Notes: generated by a model not told the origin, from the sequence alone. DNA of 64,000 bases from Bufo bufo (GCF_905171765.1 NC_053389.1:787564254-787628253), one strand, 5' to 3'. Counted from the stretch's first letter, positions 1-10,242 are shown. Made by a program: numbers and translations.

Positions 1-813
1 CTTCCGGGCCTAGGGCGTTAAGTGTAAAAAATTCTGTTATGTTAGAAGACAATTTGGCAGCATGAGAGGGGTCTGATATAATGGTGTCATTAATACGCCA
101 ATTCCATTCCCTCTTTGGGAGGTCCAGCAGAGAAACACTCAGGAATACAGGGGCATGGTCAGACAAGGTGATGTTCCCTATGTGGGATCGGACAGCCCTA
201 TTAGCGTGAGATCTAGATAGGAATAGATAGTTGAGTCTATGGTAGGATGATTTAGCAGCTGAGTAAAAAGTATAATCCTTACTAGAGGGATTTGTGGTGC
301 GCCAAACATCTACAACTCCTAACTTCTGTAGAGCTAGTTTAAGGCGCCGTAAGCGTACATGTGTAATGCGGGTTCAAGGGTGACATTAAAGTCGCCGCCT
401 AAAATCACCATTCCCTCCTGAAAGGAGGATAATAAGCCAAGGGTCTGAACGAGCCAAGCAACCTGCCCTCTATTAGGAGCATATATATTTGCCAGGGTAA
501 CAGATGTGTCAGCAATAGTGCCTTTAACAAACAGGTAGCGGCAATCGGGGTCTGCAGAGACAGCAGAGTGCTTGAAAGGTAGCTGTTTGTGGATCGCTAT
601 GCTGACACCCCTGCTAGCCGAACTATAAGTGCTGTGGAACCATTGGGAGAACTTTTTAGGTGTTAATTTGGGGATCTTACCCTCACGAAAATGGGTTTCC
701 TGAAAGAATGCTATAGACACTTTATCCCTCTGTAAAAGGGCCAGGATTTGGGACCGCTTGCAAGGCTTGTTCATTCCCCGGGCATTAAGGGAGGATATCA
801 CGACGGACGACAT
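1..813 (-). pseudogene. LINE ORF2, N-terminal apurinic-type endonuclease (broken, partial)
   Basis: This is the start of the ORF2 polyprotein, whose endonuclease nicks target DNA to prime reverse transcription. The frame starts with MSSVVISSLNARGMNK at 813 and shows the family motifs N-A-R-G, Q-E-T-H and G-G-D-F-N. About 28 nt present in copy B are missing here near 364-366, so the frame shifts after the DFNV motif. Further endonuclease sequence (SDHAP motif) is recognisable in another frame around 100-175. The window edge removes the rest. With this deletion the copy cannot make a full ORF2 protein. Confidence 0.85.
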
Positions 814-1368
814 TCTAAAATAGAGAAAAAATTGTCAGCATCTAAATAGACAGTATACGACATCTGGTAATAATGGAGGAGGTAAGACACAAGAGGGAAA
901 GAGGGGAGACAATCGGGTAGGGAACATAACAAAAATGCAATCAAAGCTTGCAAGAGAAGCTCTACCGAGCACCTGACTGTGAGGCGACCCTTTCTCAGGA
1001 CGGCTACCAGCCGAGGTCTGTCAGGTGGGGGGTCCCGTAGAGCTATAGAAGGCCATTGACTGACCATCAGGAAGGGATAGAATAACCCGTTGGTAAAGCC
1101 GGGTTAACCCCTGCAAGCTAATGTGGGTGCAGAGAGCAGGAGAGGATCAGACCATAAAATTAACTTAACGCCTTGGAAAAAGGAGGATCCATGGCTAAAC
1201 ATTAAACAAGATACTCCAGAACTAGTAGATGTGAGCGTCCTAGAGTCAGCCAAAATATCTGCCGGATACAAGGAGACTTCGGATCTTCCCGCCATAAGGC
1301 TCAGAGTCCCGAACAATCAGCCTGGAGCCGGAACATAACTAGATGGATTCAGAGAAAGAACTCTATGA
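814..1368 (-). other. L1 inter-ORF region
   Basis: This non-coding spacer between ORF1 and ORF2 of copy A matches 13992-14546 of copy B almost base for base. Short open frames on either strand are duplicated with it and lack protein-like character. No ribosome re-entry signal could be recognised. Confidence 0.6.
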
Positions 1369-2439
1369 TCAGGTTGGAGCATAGGCAGATTTTTCGGCCC
1401 TAGTTTTGGGCCCTTTTCTTGTAAGGACGGGGCGCCAGTCAGCCGCCTGGGGTGGCGGTAAAGGTGTGTCCTCCAGATCAGCTGGCATCCACGAGGGGAT
1501 CTCGATAGGGGTCAGCCCCAGCTGGGACCAACTGGCCTGTAGATCCGCTGGTGAACGGATCGTGATCTGGCGGCCGTTTTTCAGGACCGCAAGGCCAAAG
1601 GGATAAAGCCACCTAAATGGAGTGGCTGCTCCTTTAAGAGCATCCAGGAGAGGGCGAAGGATGCGCCTCTTGGCTAACGTGGACGGAGCTAAATCTTGAA
1701 AGAAAGCAACTGCCGTACCTTCATGCTGGAGATGCTCTGTTTCTCTGCTAGCTCTCATGAGCGCAGCAGTGTCGAGGAAGCTGAGGAGGCCGCAGATTAC
1801 ATCGCGTGGAGGATCTGTGGCTTTAGGTTTAGGCCTAAGCGCGCGGTGTATGTGCTCGATTATAATCTGTTGCGATCTTTCGGGACCCAGCAGACTTGCG
1901 AATATTTTACCTGCCACTTTGTTAAGCGCTTCTTTAGCGATAGATTCAGGGAGGCCGCGAATCCTCAGGTTCCTCCTGCGACTCCGATTCTCCTGATCTT
2001 CTATCCGAAGAAGCGCTTCATTCAATAAATCGGTGTGGGAACGAATCGCATTATACGATTTTTCTTTCTGCTTGATCGCTGCTTCATGCGAATTTTCAAG
2101 ATCCGAAACTCTGTGCCCGATATTTCGGAAGTCTTCCTTTATGTCGGAAAGATCTTTTTTTATAGGGGCCAAGGCTGAGTTCAGCACTTCAAGGAGTGCC
2201 GCTTTGGTGAAAGATCTTCCCTGCTTTCTTGACTTGCAGGTAGAAGTATCAGAAGCGCTCCCGGCGTCAGAATCCTCCTCCATGTCAGACAGTGGAGCTG
2301 GGGCCGGCGCCTTCTTAGGTGTTTCAGCCGACCGGAGCTTCGGCTGTTTTCTTAGAAATTGGTCCATGTCTGGTTGTCTGGACCGAACTGGGGTAGAATC
2401 CACTTGTTCTTTGGGTCTGTCCTTACCCACTATGCCCAT
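1369..2439 (-). CDS. L1 ORF1 protein (RNA-binding chaperone), intact frame, 356 aa
   Basis: In L1 elements ORF1p trimerises, coats the element RNA and forms the RNP needed for retrotransposition. Seen here: a charged N-terminus rich in Pro, Ser and acidic residues (about 1-85), a predicted coiled coil (about 90-145), the signature IEDQENRSRRRNLRIRGLPE opening the RRM-like domain (about 150), and a basic C-terminal domain containing EHIHRALRPKP and later ITIRSPADL. The length is normal for the family. The start is the first Met after the short 5' UTR and aligns with copies B and C. It is the only intact frame left in copy A, because the ORF2 beside it is broken. Codons lost to frameshift in copy B are open here. 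Confidence 0.85.
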   Translation of the reverse strand: MGIVGKDRPKEQVDSTPVRSRQPDMDQFLRKQPKLRSAETPKKAPAPAPLSDMEEDSDAGSASDTSTCKSRKQGRSFTKAALLEVLNSALAPIKKDLSDIKEDFRNIGHRVSDLENSHEAAIKQKEKSYNAIRSHTDLLNEALLRIEDQENRSRRRNLRIRGLPESIAKEALNKVAGKIFASLLGPERSQQIIIEHIHRALRPKPKATDPPRDVICGLLSFLDTAALMRASRETEHLQHEGTAVAFFQDLAPSTLAKRRILRPLLDALKGAATPFRWLYPFGLAVLKNGRQITIRSPADLQASWSQLGLTPIEIPSWMPADLEDTPLPPPQAADWRPVLTRKGPKTRAEKSAYAPT

Positions 2440-2543
2440 TTGTGCAGCGTTATAAGCTGATTATAGGGGTTAAATCACCAGCAAGGTTGAGGAGCTCAGA
2501 AACTAGCAGCCATTCAGCTACACAGCCAGGCTCCGCCCCCCTT

Positions 2544-3590
2544 AGTAGTTATATTCTTGTACATAGGAGCAGTATTATAGTAGTTATATACTTGTACATA
2601 GGAGCAGTATTATAGTAGTTATATTATTGTACATAGGAGGCAGTATTATAGTAGTTATATACTTGTACATAGGAGCAGTATTATAGTAGTTATATTCTTG
2701 TACATAGGAGCAGTATTATAGTAGTTATATTCTTGCACATAGGAGGCAGTATTATAGTAGTTATATTCTTGTACATAGGAGGCAGTATTATAGTAGTTAT
2801 ATTCTTGTACATAGGAGCAGTATTATAGTAGTTATATTCTTGTACATAGGAGCAGTATTATAGTAGTTATATTATTGTACATAGGTGCAGTATTATAGTA
2901 GTTATATTCTTGTACATAGGAGGCAGTATTATAGTAGATATATTCTTGTACATAGGAGCAGTATTATAGTAGTTAAATTCTTGAACATAGGAGCAGTATT
3001 ATAGTAGTTATATTCTTGTACATAGGAGCAGTATTATAGTAGTTATATACTTGTACATAGGAGGCAGTATTATAGTAGTTATATTCTTGTACATAGGAGC
3101 AGTATTATAGTAGTTATATTCTTGAACATAGGAGCAGAATTATAGTAGTTATATTCTTATATGTACTAGGTTGTATTATAGTAGTTATATTCTTGTACAT
3201 AGGAGCAGTATTATAGTAGTAATATTCTTGTACATAGGAGCAGTATTATAGTAGTTATATTCTTGTACATAGGAGCAGTATTATAGTAGTTATATCCTTG
3301 TACATAGGAGGAGTATTATAGTAGTTATATTCTTGTACATAGGAGGCAGTATTATAGTAGTTATATTCTTGTACATAGGAGCAGTATTATAGTAGTTATA
3401 TTCTTGAACATAGGAACAGTATTATAGTAGTTATATTCTTGTACGTAGGAGGTAGTATTATAGTAGTTATATTCTTGTACGTAGGAGTTAGTATTATAGT
3501 AGTTCTATTCTTGTACATAGGAGGCAGTATTATAGTAGTTATATTCTTGTACATAGGAGGCAGTATTATAGTAGTTCTATTCTTGTCCAT
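2544..3590. repeat. 35/36-bp minisatellite array, block 1
   Basis: About 29 tandem units contain TTATATTCTTGTACATAGGA followed by GCAGTATTATAGTAG. Units are 35 bp (GGAGCAG) or 36 bp (GGAGGCAG). Scattered private variants include ttgaacata, cttatatgta and cgtaggagtta. Runs of 36-bp units are open on the minus strand and give a meaningless 12-residue repeat. This block separates L1 copy A from the Tx1-type element. Confidence 0.97.
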
Positions 3591-4718
3591 AGGAGAGGAT
3601 AGGCATGGCTTCTGACCCAGGTGGAGGGGAGGGAAGCTGGGCTGATGATCCTGGGAAAGCCCAGAGCTTGGAGTGCGGCCTGCAGCATGGAGAGGAGAGT
3701 TTGGAAATGGTAGCTGGTGAGTCTTCTGAATGCAGCAATGTTTCTGACTTAAACATAAATGTGACCAGAAAAAATGTATTTAAACTTGAAATGAAGATCC
3801 ACAGATTAAGAGATGAAATTAGCAAAGAGTCTGATCCTAAAACAAAGCTGATGAAGTGTGAGTGTCTGGATGGTTGCAGACGTGAGCTGGCTGTACTGAA
3901 GGGGAGTCTGGAGGAAGATAAAAGTATAATATCTAAAATACAAAACTGGGCAAGTGACAAAAAGAAAGAATCTAGAGCCCAAGTTGTGAAAAGGAGAGAA
4001 ATTCTTAGAAAAAAAGAAACTGAATATGAGACTGGTCGCAATGTTGTGAAGCAGAGGAGCCCTATAATATATGGGGGTGCAGAGACTGGAGGATCACAGC
4101 TCTTGTGTGAACCATGTTTGGGGTCTGAGCCATCAACCTCTGCAAATGCTGCAGAACAAAGTGTGCCAGACAGCAAGGGGTTAAGCACAGTGGACTTTGT
4201 TTGTAGCACTGATGAATTGAATTCTAGTGTCAGTCCTGTGATTCAGCAAGAAAACTCTTTGTGTGCTGATATAGTCAGTGAGACCCCGCTCAGTGCTGCG
4301 AGTGACAATGTACCCAATATTGAACCAACTGCACAGCGTGCAGCAGAGGTTACAGACATTGTACAGGACCCTCAGCTCTCCACAGTGCAGACAGCACCAT
4401 CAGATGACCATAAGACTGCAGCTGAGGAGCGGCCGAGTACTGATCCATCTGCTGAAGAACCTCAGTACAGGAGACTGTTCTCTAATGTCACCAGACCGGC
4501 GACCCCCCCACCTCAGAGGAGGAACGCAGTCAGAATCAGGTTCACAGGGCCAGAGGAGAACATCCCCTCCAGACTGTATATTGGGAAAGTTCTTCTGAAA
4601 GAGTTCATGAAGTTTAAGGCTTCTGAGGTGTACGCTCTAAACCATATTCCTTCCACCAGGAATTATGATGTCAGCTTTAAGCTTCAGTACAGTCTGGATT
4701 TATTCTGGAGCATTTATA

Positions 4719-6281
4719 CAGGGAGTGCAGAATTATTAGGCAAGTTGTATTTTTGAGGATTAATTTTATTATTGAACAACAACCATGTTCTCAATGAACC
4801 CAAAAAACTCATTAATATCAAAGCTGAATATTTTTGGAAGTAGTTTTTAGTTTGTTTTTAGTTTTAGCTATTTTAGGGGGATATCTGTGTGTGCAGGTGA
4901 CTATTACTGTGCATAATTATTAGGCAACTTAACAAAAAACAAACATATACCCATTTCAATTATTTATTTTTACCAGTGAAACCAATATAACATCTCAACA
5001 TTCACAAATATACATTTCTGACATTCAAAAACAAAACAAAAACAAATCAGTGACCAATATAGCCACCTTTCTTTGCAAGGACACTCAAAAGCCTGCCATC
5101 CATGGATTCTGTCAGTGTTTTGATCTGTTCACCATCAACATTGCGTGCAGCAGCAACCACAGCCTCCCAGACACTGTTCAGAGAGGTGTACTGTTTTCCC
5201 TCCTTGTAAATCTCACATTTGATGATGGACCACAGGTTCTCAATGGGGTTCAGATCAGGTGAACAAGGAGGCCATGTCATTAGATTTTCTTCTTTTATAC
5301 CCTTTCTTGCCAGCCACGCTGTGGAGTACTTGGACGCGTGTGATGGAGCATTGTCCTGCATGAAAATCATGTTTTTCTTGAAGGATGCAGACTTCTTCCT
5401 GTACCACTGCTTGAAGAAGGTGTCTTCCAGAAACTGGCAGTAGGACTGGGAGTTGAGCATGACTCCATCCTCAACCCGAAAAGGCCCCACAAGCTCATCT
5501 TTGATGATACCAGCCCAAACCAGTACTCCACCTCCACCTTGCTGGCATCTGAGTCGGACTGGAGCTCTCTGCCCTTTACCAATCCAGCCACGGGCCCATC
5601 CATCTGGCCCATCAAGACTCACTCTCATTTCATCAGTCCATAAAACCTTAGAAAAATCAGTCTTGAGATATTTCTTGGCCCAGTCTTGACGTTTCAGCTT
5701 GTGTGTCTTGTTCAGTGGTGGTCGTCTTTCAGCCTTTCTTACCTTGGCCATGTCTCTGAGTATTGCACACCTTGTGCTTTTGGGCACTCCAGTGATGTTG
5801 CAGCTCTGAAATATGGCCAAACTGGTGGCAAGTGGCATCTTGGCAGCAGCACGCTTGACTTTTCTCAGTTCATGGGCAGTTATTTTGCGCCTTGGTTTTT
5901 CCACACGCTTCTTGCGACCCTGTTGACTATTTTGAATGAAACGCTTGATTGTTCGATGATCACGCTTTAGAAGCTTTGCAATTTTAAGAGTGCTGCATCC
6001 CTCTGCAAGATATCTCACTATTTTTGACTTTTCTGAGCCTGTCAAGTCCTTCTTTTGACCCATTTTGCCAAAGGAAAGGAAGTTGCCTAATAATTATGCA
6101 CACCTAATATAGGTTGTTGATGTCATTAGACCACACCCCTTCTCATTACAGAGATGCACATCACCTAATATGCTTAATTGGTAGTAGGCTTTCGAGCCTA
6201 TACAGCTTGGAGTAAGACAACATGCATAAAGAGGATGATGTGGTCAAAATACTAATTTGCCTAATAATTCTGCACGCAGTG
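4719..6281 (-). mobile_element. Complete Tc1/mariner transposon, DD37E (TRT-like), 1563 bp
   Basis: It is flanked by TA duplications at 4717-4718 and 6282-6283. The inverted ends share GTGCAGAATTATTAGGCAA, beginning CAGGGA on the left and CACTGC on the right, each next to TA. It holds one uninterrupted transposase gene on the minus strand. It lies in the ORF1 of a Tx1-type LINE, so it is younger than that LINE insertion. Intact ends plus an intact gene make recent activity plausible; activity itself is not shown. Confidence 0.93.
5047..6063 (-). CDS. Tc1-like transposase, DD37E type, intact (338 aa)
   Basis: This is a cut-and-paste DNA transposase. The N-terminal half has paired-type helix-turn-helix domains (about 1-110), with SKIVRYLAEGCSTLKIAKLL as the first recognisable helix pair and a basic linker (KKRVEKPRRK) between the two. 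The catalytic domain has D144 in WTDE, D237 in MQDNAPSH and E275 in [11 protein letters not shown]. Exactly 37 residues separate the last two, the spacing described for the TRT family rather than the usual DD34E. The Gly-rich box (QQGGGGVLVW) lies at about 175-183. Length is normal and there is no stop or frameshift. The start is the first Met downstream of the right inverted end. Assignment to TRT is from spacing and general resemblance only; a database comparison was not possible. Confidence 0.93.
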   Translation of the reverse strand: MGQKKDLTGSEKSKIVRYLAEGCSTLKIAKLLKRDHRTIKRFIQNSQQGRKKRVEKPRRKITAHELRKVKRAAAKMPLATSLAIFQSCNITGVPKSTRCAILRDMAKVRKAERRPPLNKTHKLKRQDWAKKYLKTDFSKVLWTDEMRVSLDGPDGWARGWIGKGQRAPVRLRCQQGGGGVLVWAGIIKDELVGPFRVEDGVMLNSQSYCQFLEDTFFKQWYRKKSASFKKNMIFMQDNAPSHASKYSTAWLARKGIKEENLMTWPPCSPDLNPIENLWSIIKCEIYKEGKQYTSLNSVWEAVVAAARNVDGEQIKTLTESMDGRLLSVLAKKGGYIGH

Positions 6282-7458
6282 TAATGATACTAAAGAGAAC
6301 AAGATTTGGGAGCACCTCAGAGTGATCCAGCTGTCTAGGCCCTAGGTGGTCACGGCCACTGTCCTCTTCCAGTCAGAGGTGGTCGTGCTGGCCGATCTGG
6401 AGCTCTGGCTGAACAGACAGTGTATAGTAGAAAGCCGGCCAGCAAAAATCTATGATGGGGAGGGTATATGGAATGGGGGCTACACTGTCAGAGTTCAGCT
6501 TGTCCAGCACAACGGGGTGACCAGCCATCTGCCGCATTCCTTCTACCTGGGCTCTGAGAGAGGGATATGTTATTACCCTGGGCAGCCGCGCCTGTGCCAT
6601 AGATGTGGGGCAGACACTTCGCCCACAGCTGCTCCCGCACCAAGTGCTCATTATGTGGACAGTTGGGGCATGTAAAGGACGAGTGCACAGGCCCGGTCAT
6701 CTGTAACCTGTGCTTAGGACAGGGCCACACGTTCCGGGACTGTCCGCACGCAGAACACCACAAGATTACTGAGGAGATGTTCACAGAAAACATGGAGGAA
6801 GACCAGGAGGATGTCCCAGAAACTGTCAATCCCAATGCTGTTAGAAGGCAAGGTACCAGTGACCCTGCTGTAGAGACTGATGTGCCACCCATGGGTGCTG
6901 CTTCAAAAATATCACCAGCCACCGAAGAGAAATTCCTTCCAAGAAGCAAAATATTCAAAAAAGTTATCAATGAATTACTAAAACAAAAGCAAAGAACGCC
7001 TGAAGAACCAGCTGCCACCAAGCCACCTGAACAGAGGCCCTGCGTGTCTACAGAAGCAGCTAACCCTGTAGGGGGTCACACTTGTAGAACCAACTGATCC
7101 AGCCACAGAGACCATGTCCACAGAGACAGCTGGTCCAGCCGCAGAGACCATGTCCACAGAGCCAGCTGCTCCAGCCACAGAGACCAGTCTGGATGATGAT
7201 GGGTTCCAGACAGTAAAAAGGTAAAACAGCACAGTGAAGAGAACACCTGAGCTATCGGTGCTGGAAGTAGCTTCTGGACGTTACAGTGTACTGGGAGAAG
7301 AAGATCAGAAGGAAGAGGCACAAATGGAGCAAGTTCATTCACTCAATCCTGAGGATGACCCTCAGAAAGAAGTTGTTTCCTCAGTGTCCACCAAAAGATG
7401 GGGCTCTACAGGTCACAGCAGTGGGAGGAGGAAAAAAAGGGCAAAGAAGTTTAAGTGA

Positions 7459-7836
7459 CCTGAATAAGACTGCAAAAAAACAAACAAAAAAACTCTTAAT
7501 GTGAACAGTGTAAAGACTAAGAATAGGCGATAGGCGAGTTTCTCAGGAGAGATCTGATGTCTTCTCCATCCATACAGGAGATTTATCTGAAGAGCAATGC
7601 TCATGAGTTTGCAGCCGGGAGACAAGAGTCATCTTTCTGGTCCTTTGTGCTTGAGATAAATGATTGTGTGATAGGATAGAAGTTGAGAAAAATAACTGCA
7701 ATAATGTGTAGTGGAGGAACATCCATGTGTCAGCATGTGTATAATGTTTGTGATGTAACTTTATTTCATTTATTTTCTATGACTTTATTGTAAATATATT
7801 GTAATATTTTGTTGCTTGATTTTAAATAAAAAGATC
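7459..7836 (+). other. 3' UTR/tail of the Tx1-type derivative
   Basis: AT-rich non-coding sequence following the ORF1 relic. It ends in AAATAAAAAGATC at the array junction and contains AATAAA, which may serve as the polyadenylation signal. No ORF2 sequence lies between the ORF1 end and this tail, so the deletion is internal rather than 5' truncation. Confidence 0.6.
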
Positions 7837-7935
7837 ATTATAGTAGTTATATTCTTGTACATAGGAGGCAGTATTATAGTAGTTATATTCTTGTACATAG
7901 GAGGCAGTATTATAGTAGTTATATTCTTGTACATA
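7837..7935. repeat. 35/36-bp minisatellite array, block 2
   Basis: Just under three 36-bp units (GGAGGCAG type). The last stops after TTCTTGTACATA, where an unrelated 866-bp insert begins. Confidence 0.95.
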
Positions 7936-8801
7936 ACTAAGCAACTCCTGGTTTTCACTAGAGCCCTAGATGGTAGGGTTAGACTTAGCCGCAGGAAGTT
8001 GCCAGGGTCCACTCTGGAGCGTGAACTAGACAGTGACAGCAGGAGCGAATGGACAACAGGTACCAGAAGGTACCGACGGCACATAGGCATACATAACATA
8101 CAGGCAAATACAAAACAGAGCAACTAATGATACAAACAGGAGTTCACGCAAGGGAGCAGGAGTGGCAATAAGCAGAGAAGGACTTGCTCCACCAGTAGTA
8201 AACTGCATGGCCTTGTCATGCCACTCTGCTGCAAAGGCTTGCTGAACACAGACATATGAATACAAAACAGGGCAACTAATAATACAAGCAGGAGTTCACG
8301 CAAGGGAGCAGGAGTGGCAATGAGCAGAGAAGGACTTGCTCCACCAGTAGTAAACTGCATGGCCTTGTCATGCCACTCTGCTACAAAGGCTTGCTGAACA
8401 CAGACATCAGAATAAACAAAAAGTAACTAAAACATAACAGGCAGAACAGATAACAGACAGACGACGTTATCAAAGAAGACGGGAAACTCACAGAGCACAG
8501 ACAGACAGACACAGATCCCATGGGTCAGCAGCATGGGAGAGAGAGTACAAACCAGGAGCAGGACAGACAACACACACCAGGAGAGTTGACCAGAACTGAG
8601 GAAACCTCAGCCTTATATACAGGTTCCATGGGTGCAGCAGAGAGGCCACACCCATGGAGCAGACAGAAGATTAACTCCTAATAAGCACACAGGGGAGTTA
8701 ACCCATAAAGAACCACAAATGACACACAGGAACAGAACTTCAGCGAGGAGCGCCGAACAAGCAAGAACGGAAGGTCACAGCCAGAGATAGTGGCTGTGAC
8801 A
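7936..8801. mobile_element. Unclassified 866-bp insert in the minisatellite (possible solo LTR)
   Basis: A non-coding insert replaces the array between CTTGTACATA and GTTATATTC. It contains two tandem copies of a 152-bp segment (about 8105-8256 and 8257-8408). Near its right end is a hairpin, GTCACAGCCA - loop - TGGCTGTGAC. Read on the minus strand it begins TGTCACAGCC, as an LTR would. I could not find a matching CA end or an unambiguous target duplication, so the solo-LTR idea is weak. Confidence 0.45.
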
Positions 8802-9398
8802 GTTATATTCTTGTACATAGGAGGCAGTATTATAGTAGTTATATTCTTGTACATAGGAGGCAGTATTATAGTAGTTATATTCTTGTACATAGGAGCTGTA
8901 TTATAGTAGTTATATTCTTGTACATAGGAGGCAGTATTATAGTAGTTATATTCTTGTACGTAGGAGCAGTATTATAGTAGTTATATTCTTGAACGTAGGA
9001 GCAGTATTATAGTAGTTATATTCTTGTACGTAGGAGCAGTATTATAGTAGTTATATTCTTGTACATAGGAGCAGTATTATAGTAGTTATATTCTTGTACA
9101 TAGGAGCAGTATTATAGTAGTTATATTCTTGTACATAGGAACAGTATTATAGTAGTTATATTCTTGTACATAGGAGCAGTATTATAGTAGATATATTCTT
9201 GTACATAGGAGGCAGTATTATAGTAGTTATATTCTTGTACATAGGAGGCAGTATTATAGTAGTTATATTCTTGTACATAGGAGGCAGTATTATATTAGTT
9301 ATATTCTTGTACATAGGAGCAGTATTATAGTAGTTATATTCTTGTACATAGGAGGCAGTATTATAGTAGTTATATTCTTGTACATAGGAGCAGTATTA
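8802..9398. repeat. 35/36-bp minisatellite array, block 3
   Basis: About 17 units with the core TTATATTCTTGTACATAGGA, including cgtagga variants near 8958-9035. It is interrupted at CAGTATTA/ACATAG by a dispersed repeat. Confidence 0.96.
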
Positions 9399-9642
9399 AC
9401 ATAGTAACATAGTACATAAGGCCGAAAAAAGACATTTGTCCATCCAGTTCGGCCTGTCATCCTACAAGTTGATCCAGAGGAAGGCAAAAAAAACCTGTGA
9501 GGTAGAAGCCAATTTTCCTCACTTTAGGGGAATAAAAAATTCCTTCCCGACTCCAATCAGGCAATCAGAATAACTCCCTGGATCAACGACCCCTCTCTAG
9601 TAGCTATAGCCTGTAATATTATTACACTCCAGAAATACATCC
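9399..9642 (+). mobile_element. Short dispersed repeat (about 244 bp), SINE-like
   Basis: The insert begins ACATAGTAACATAGTACATA, continues AGGCCGAAAAAAGACA and TTGTCCATCCAGTTCGGCCT, and later has AAAATTCCTTCCCGACTCC. From memory this resembles a high-copy amphibian dispersed repeat. No pol III boxes, ORF or clear target duplication are visible. The array resumes with GTAGTTATATTC. Confidence 0.55.
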
Positions 9643-9940
9643 AGTAGTTATATTCTTGTACATAGGAGGCAATATTATAGTAGTTATATTCTTGTACATA
9701 GGAGCAGTATTATAGCAGTTATATTCCTGTACATAGGAGCAGTATTATAGTAGTTATATTCTTGTACATAGGAGCAGTATTATAGTAGTTATATTCTTGT
9801 ACATAGGAGGCAGTATTATAGTAGTTATATTCTTGTACATAGGAGCAGTATTATAGTAGTTATATTCTTGTACATAGGAGGCAGTATTATAGTAGTTATA
9901 TTCTTGTACATAGGAGCAGTATTATAGTAGTTATATTCTT
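9643..9940. repeat. 35/36-bp minisatellite array, block 4
   Basis: About eight units. The array stops after AGTAGTTATATTCTT (9926-9940), which is repeated at 15711-15725 beyond L1 copy B and is therefore its 15-bp target duplication. Confidence 0.95.
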
Positions 9941-9953
9941 AATCAATTTTCTT

Positions 9954-9959
9954 TTTATT
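9954..9959 (-). terminator. L1 copy B polyadenylation signal (AATAAA)
   Basis: TTTATT on the plus strand reads AATAAA on the element strand, 13 nt before the 3' junction. Copy C has the same hexamer at 16691-16696 in the same position. Confidence 0.6.
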
Positions 9960-10128
9960 GATGGAAAAGCATTTAGTCACATGACAATGAACGTTACTTC
10001 TACACCAGACGCAGCTGGAAATATGCAAAATCATTAAGCGAAGCAGATCTAAAGCAGTTGCCATATGACATGTAAATACAATACCAAAAGCAGGTAGAGA
10101 AATACTGGGGGTAGGAAGACAAGACAAC

Positions 10129-10213
10129 AGGGAAGGGGGGGAGGGGAAGGGGAAGGGGAAGGGGAAGGGGAAGGGGAAGGGGAAGGGGAAGGGGAAGGGG
10201 AAGGGGAAGGGGA
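10129..10213. repeat. (GGGGAA)n purine tract in the L1 3' UTR
   Basis: About 13 tandem 6-mers GGGGAA on the plus strand, so CCCCTT on the L1 sense strand. Four or more closely spaced G4 runs make G-quadruplex formation on the plus strand plausible. Copy C has no such tract. Confidence 0.9.
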
Positions 10214-10242
10214 GGTATGTCAGATGTCAATGATCTATGAGT

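Larger units (their letters stand above)
1..2543 (-). mobile_element. L1-like LINE copy A (5' part; continues beyond the left window edge)
   Basis: The minus strand carries, from right to left, a short 5' UTR beginning in a G-rich GGGGGGCGGAGCCTGGC run, an intact ORF1, an inter-ORF spacer and the endonuclease part of ORF2. It is nearly identical to copy B, including untranslated parts. The 5' end joins the 35-bp minisatellite at 2543/2544, at the same phase as copy B. The 3' half, with reverse transcriptase and tail, lies outside the window. Assignment to L1 rests on the ORF1 type and on the ORF2 type seen in copies B and C. Confidence 0.9.
3605..7458 (+). pseudogene. Tx1-type ORF1 (gag-like, CCHC zinc knuckles), split by a Tc1 transposon
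   Basis: The first segment (3605-4718) is acidic and Ser/Thr-rich, with a Lys/Glu-rich coiled-coil stretch at about residues 50-145. It ends in a nucleic-acid-binding region that continues after the transposon at 6284. Removing the transposon and one TA restores the frame exactly. Downstream damage: an in-frame TAG near 6342; a frameshift near 6615 inside the first knuckle; an extra base near 7070; and a TAA at 7222. Two clean CCHC knuckles remain (CSLCGQLGHVKDEC and CNLCLGQGHTFRDC). A short ACAGAGACCATGTCC duplication lies at 7100-7190, and the C-terminus is very basic (RRKKRAKK). The start Met lies only 15 bp inside the junction. Related ORF1 proteins bind element RNA. It is now dead. Confidence 0.8.
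3591..7836 (+). mobile_element. Tx1-type LINE derivative with ORF1 and 3' tail but no ORF2
   Basis: The element sits inside the 35-bp array on the plus strand, opposite to the L1 copies. The left junction is GGAG/AGGATAGGCATGG. The right end is a 3' tail ending AAATAAAAAGATC, followed by ATTATAGTAG of the array. It has one ORF1-like gene with zinc knuckles and then only about 380 bp of non-coding tail. No endonuclease or reverse transcriptase is present. Without the Tc1 insertion at 4719-6281 it is about 2.68 kb. I infer an internally deleted, non-autonomous derivative that would need ORF2 protein from elsewhere. The Tx1 assignment rests on the CCHC-type ORF1. Confidence 0.75.

Noticed and set aside
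1696..2455. Plus-strand frames opposite the L1 ORF1 (1696-2028, 2033-2455), also 14862-15194 and 21603-22223
   Set aside because: Antisense shadows of ORF1 in each L1 copy.
3396..3590. Open frames with repeated YKNITTIILPPM on the minus strand, also at 7785-8123, 8678-8890, 9299-9487, 16526-16864 and 23416-23676
   Set aside because: They are translations of the 36-bp minisatellite units; frames close wherever 35-bp units occur.
10000..10230. Open frame with a Leu-Pro repeat
   Set aside because: It is the (CCCCTT)n tract of the L1 3' UTR read on the minus strand.
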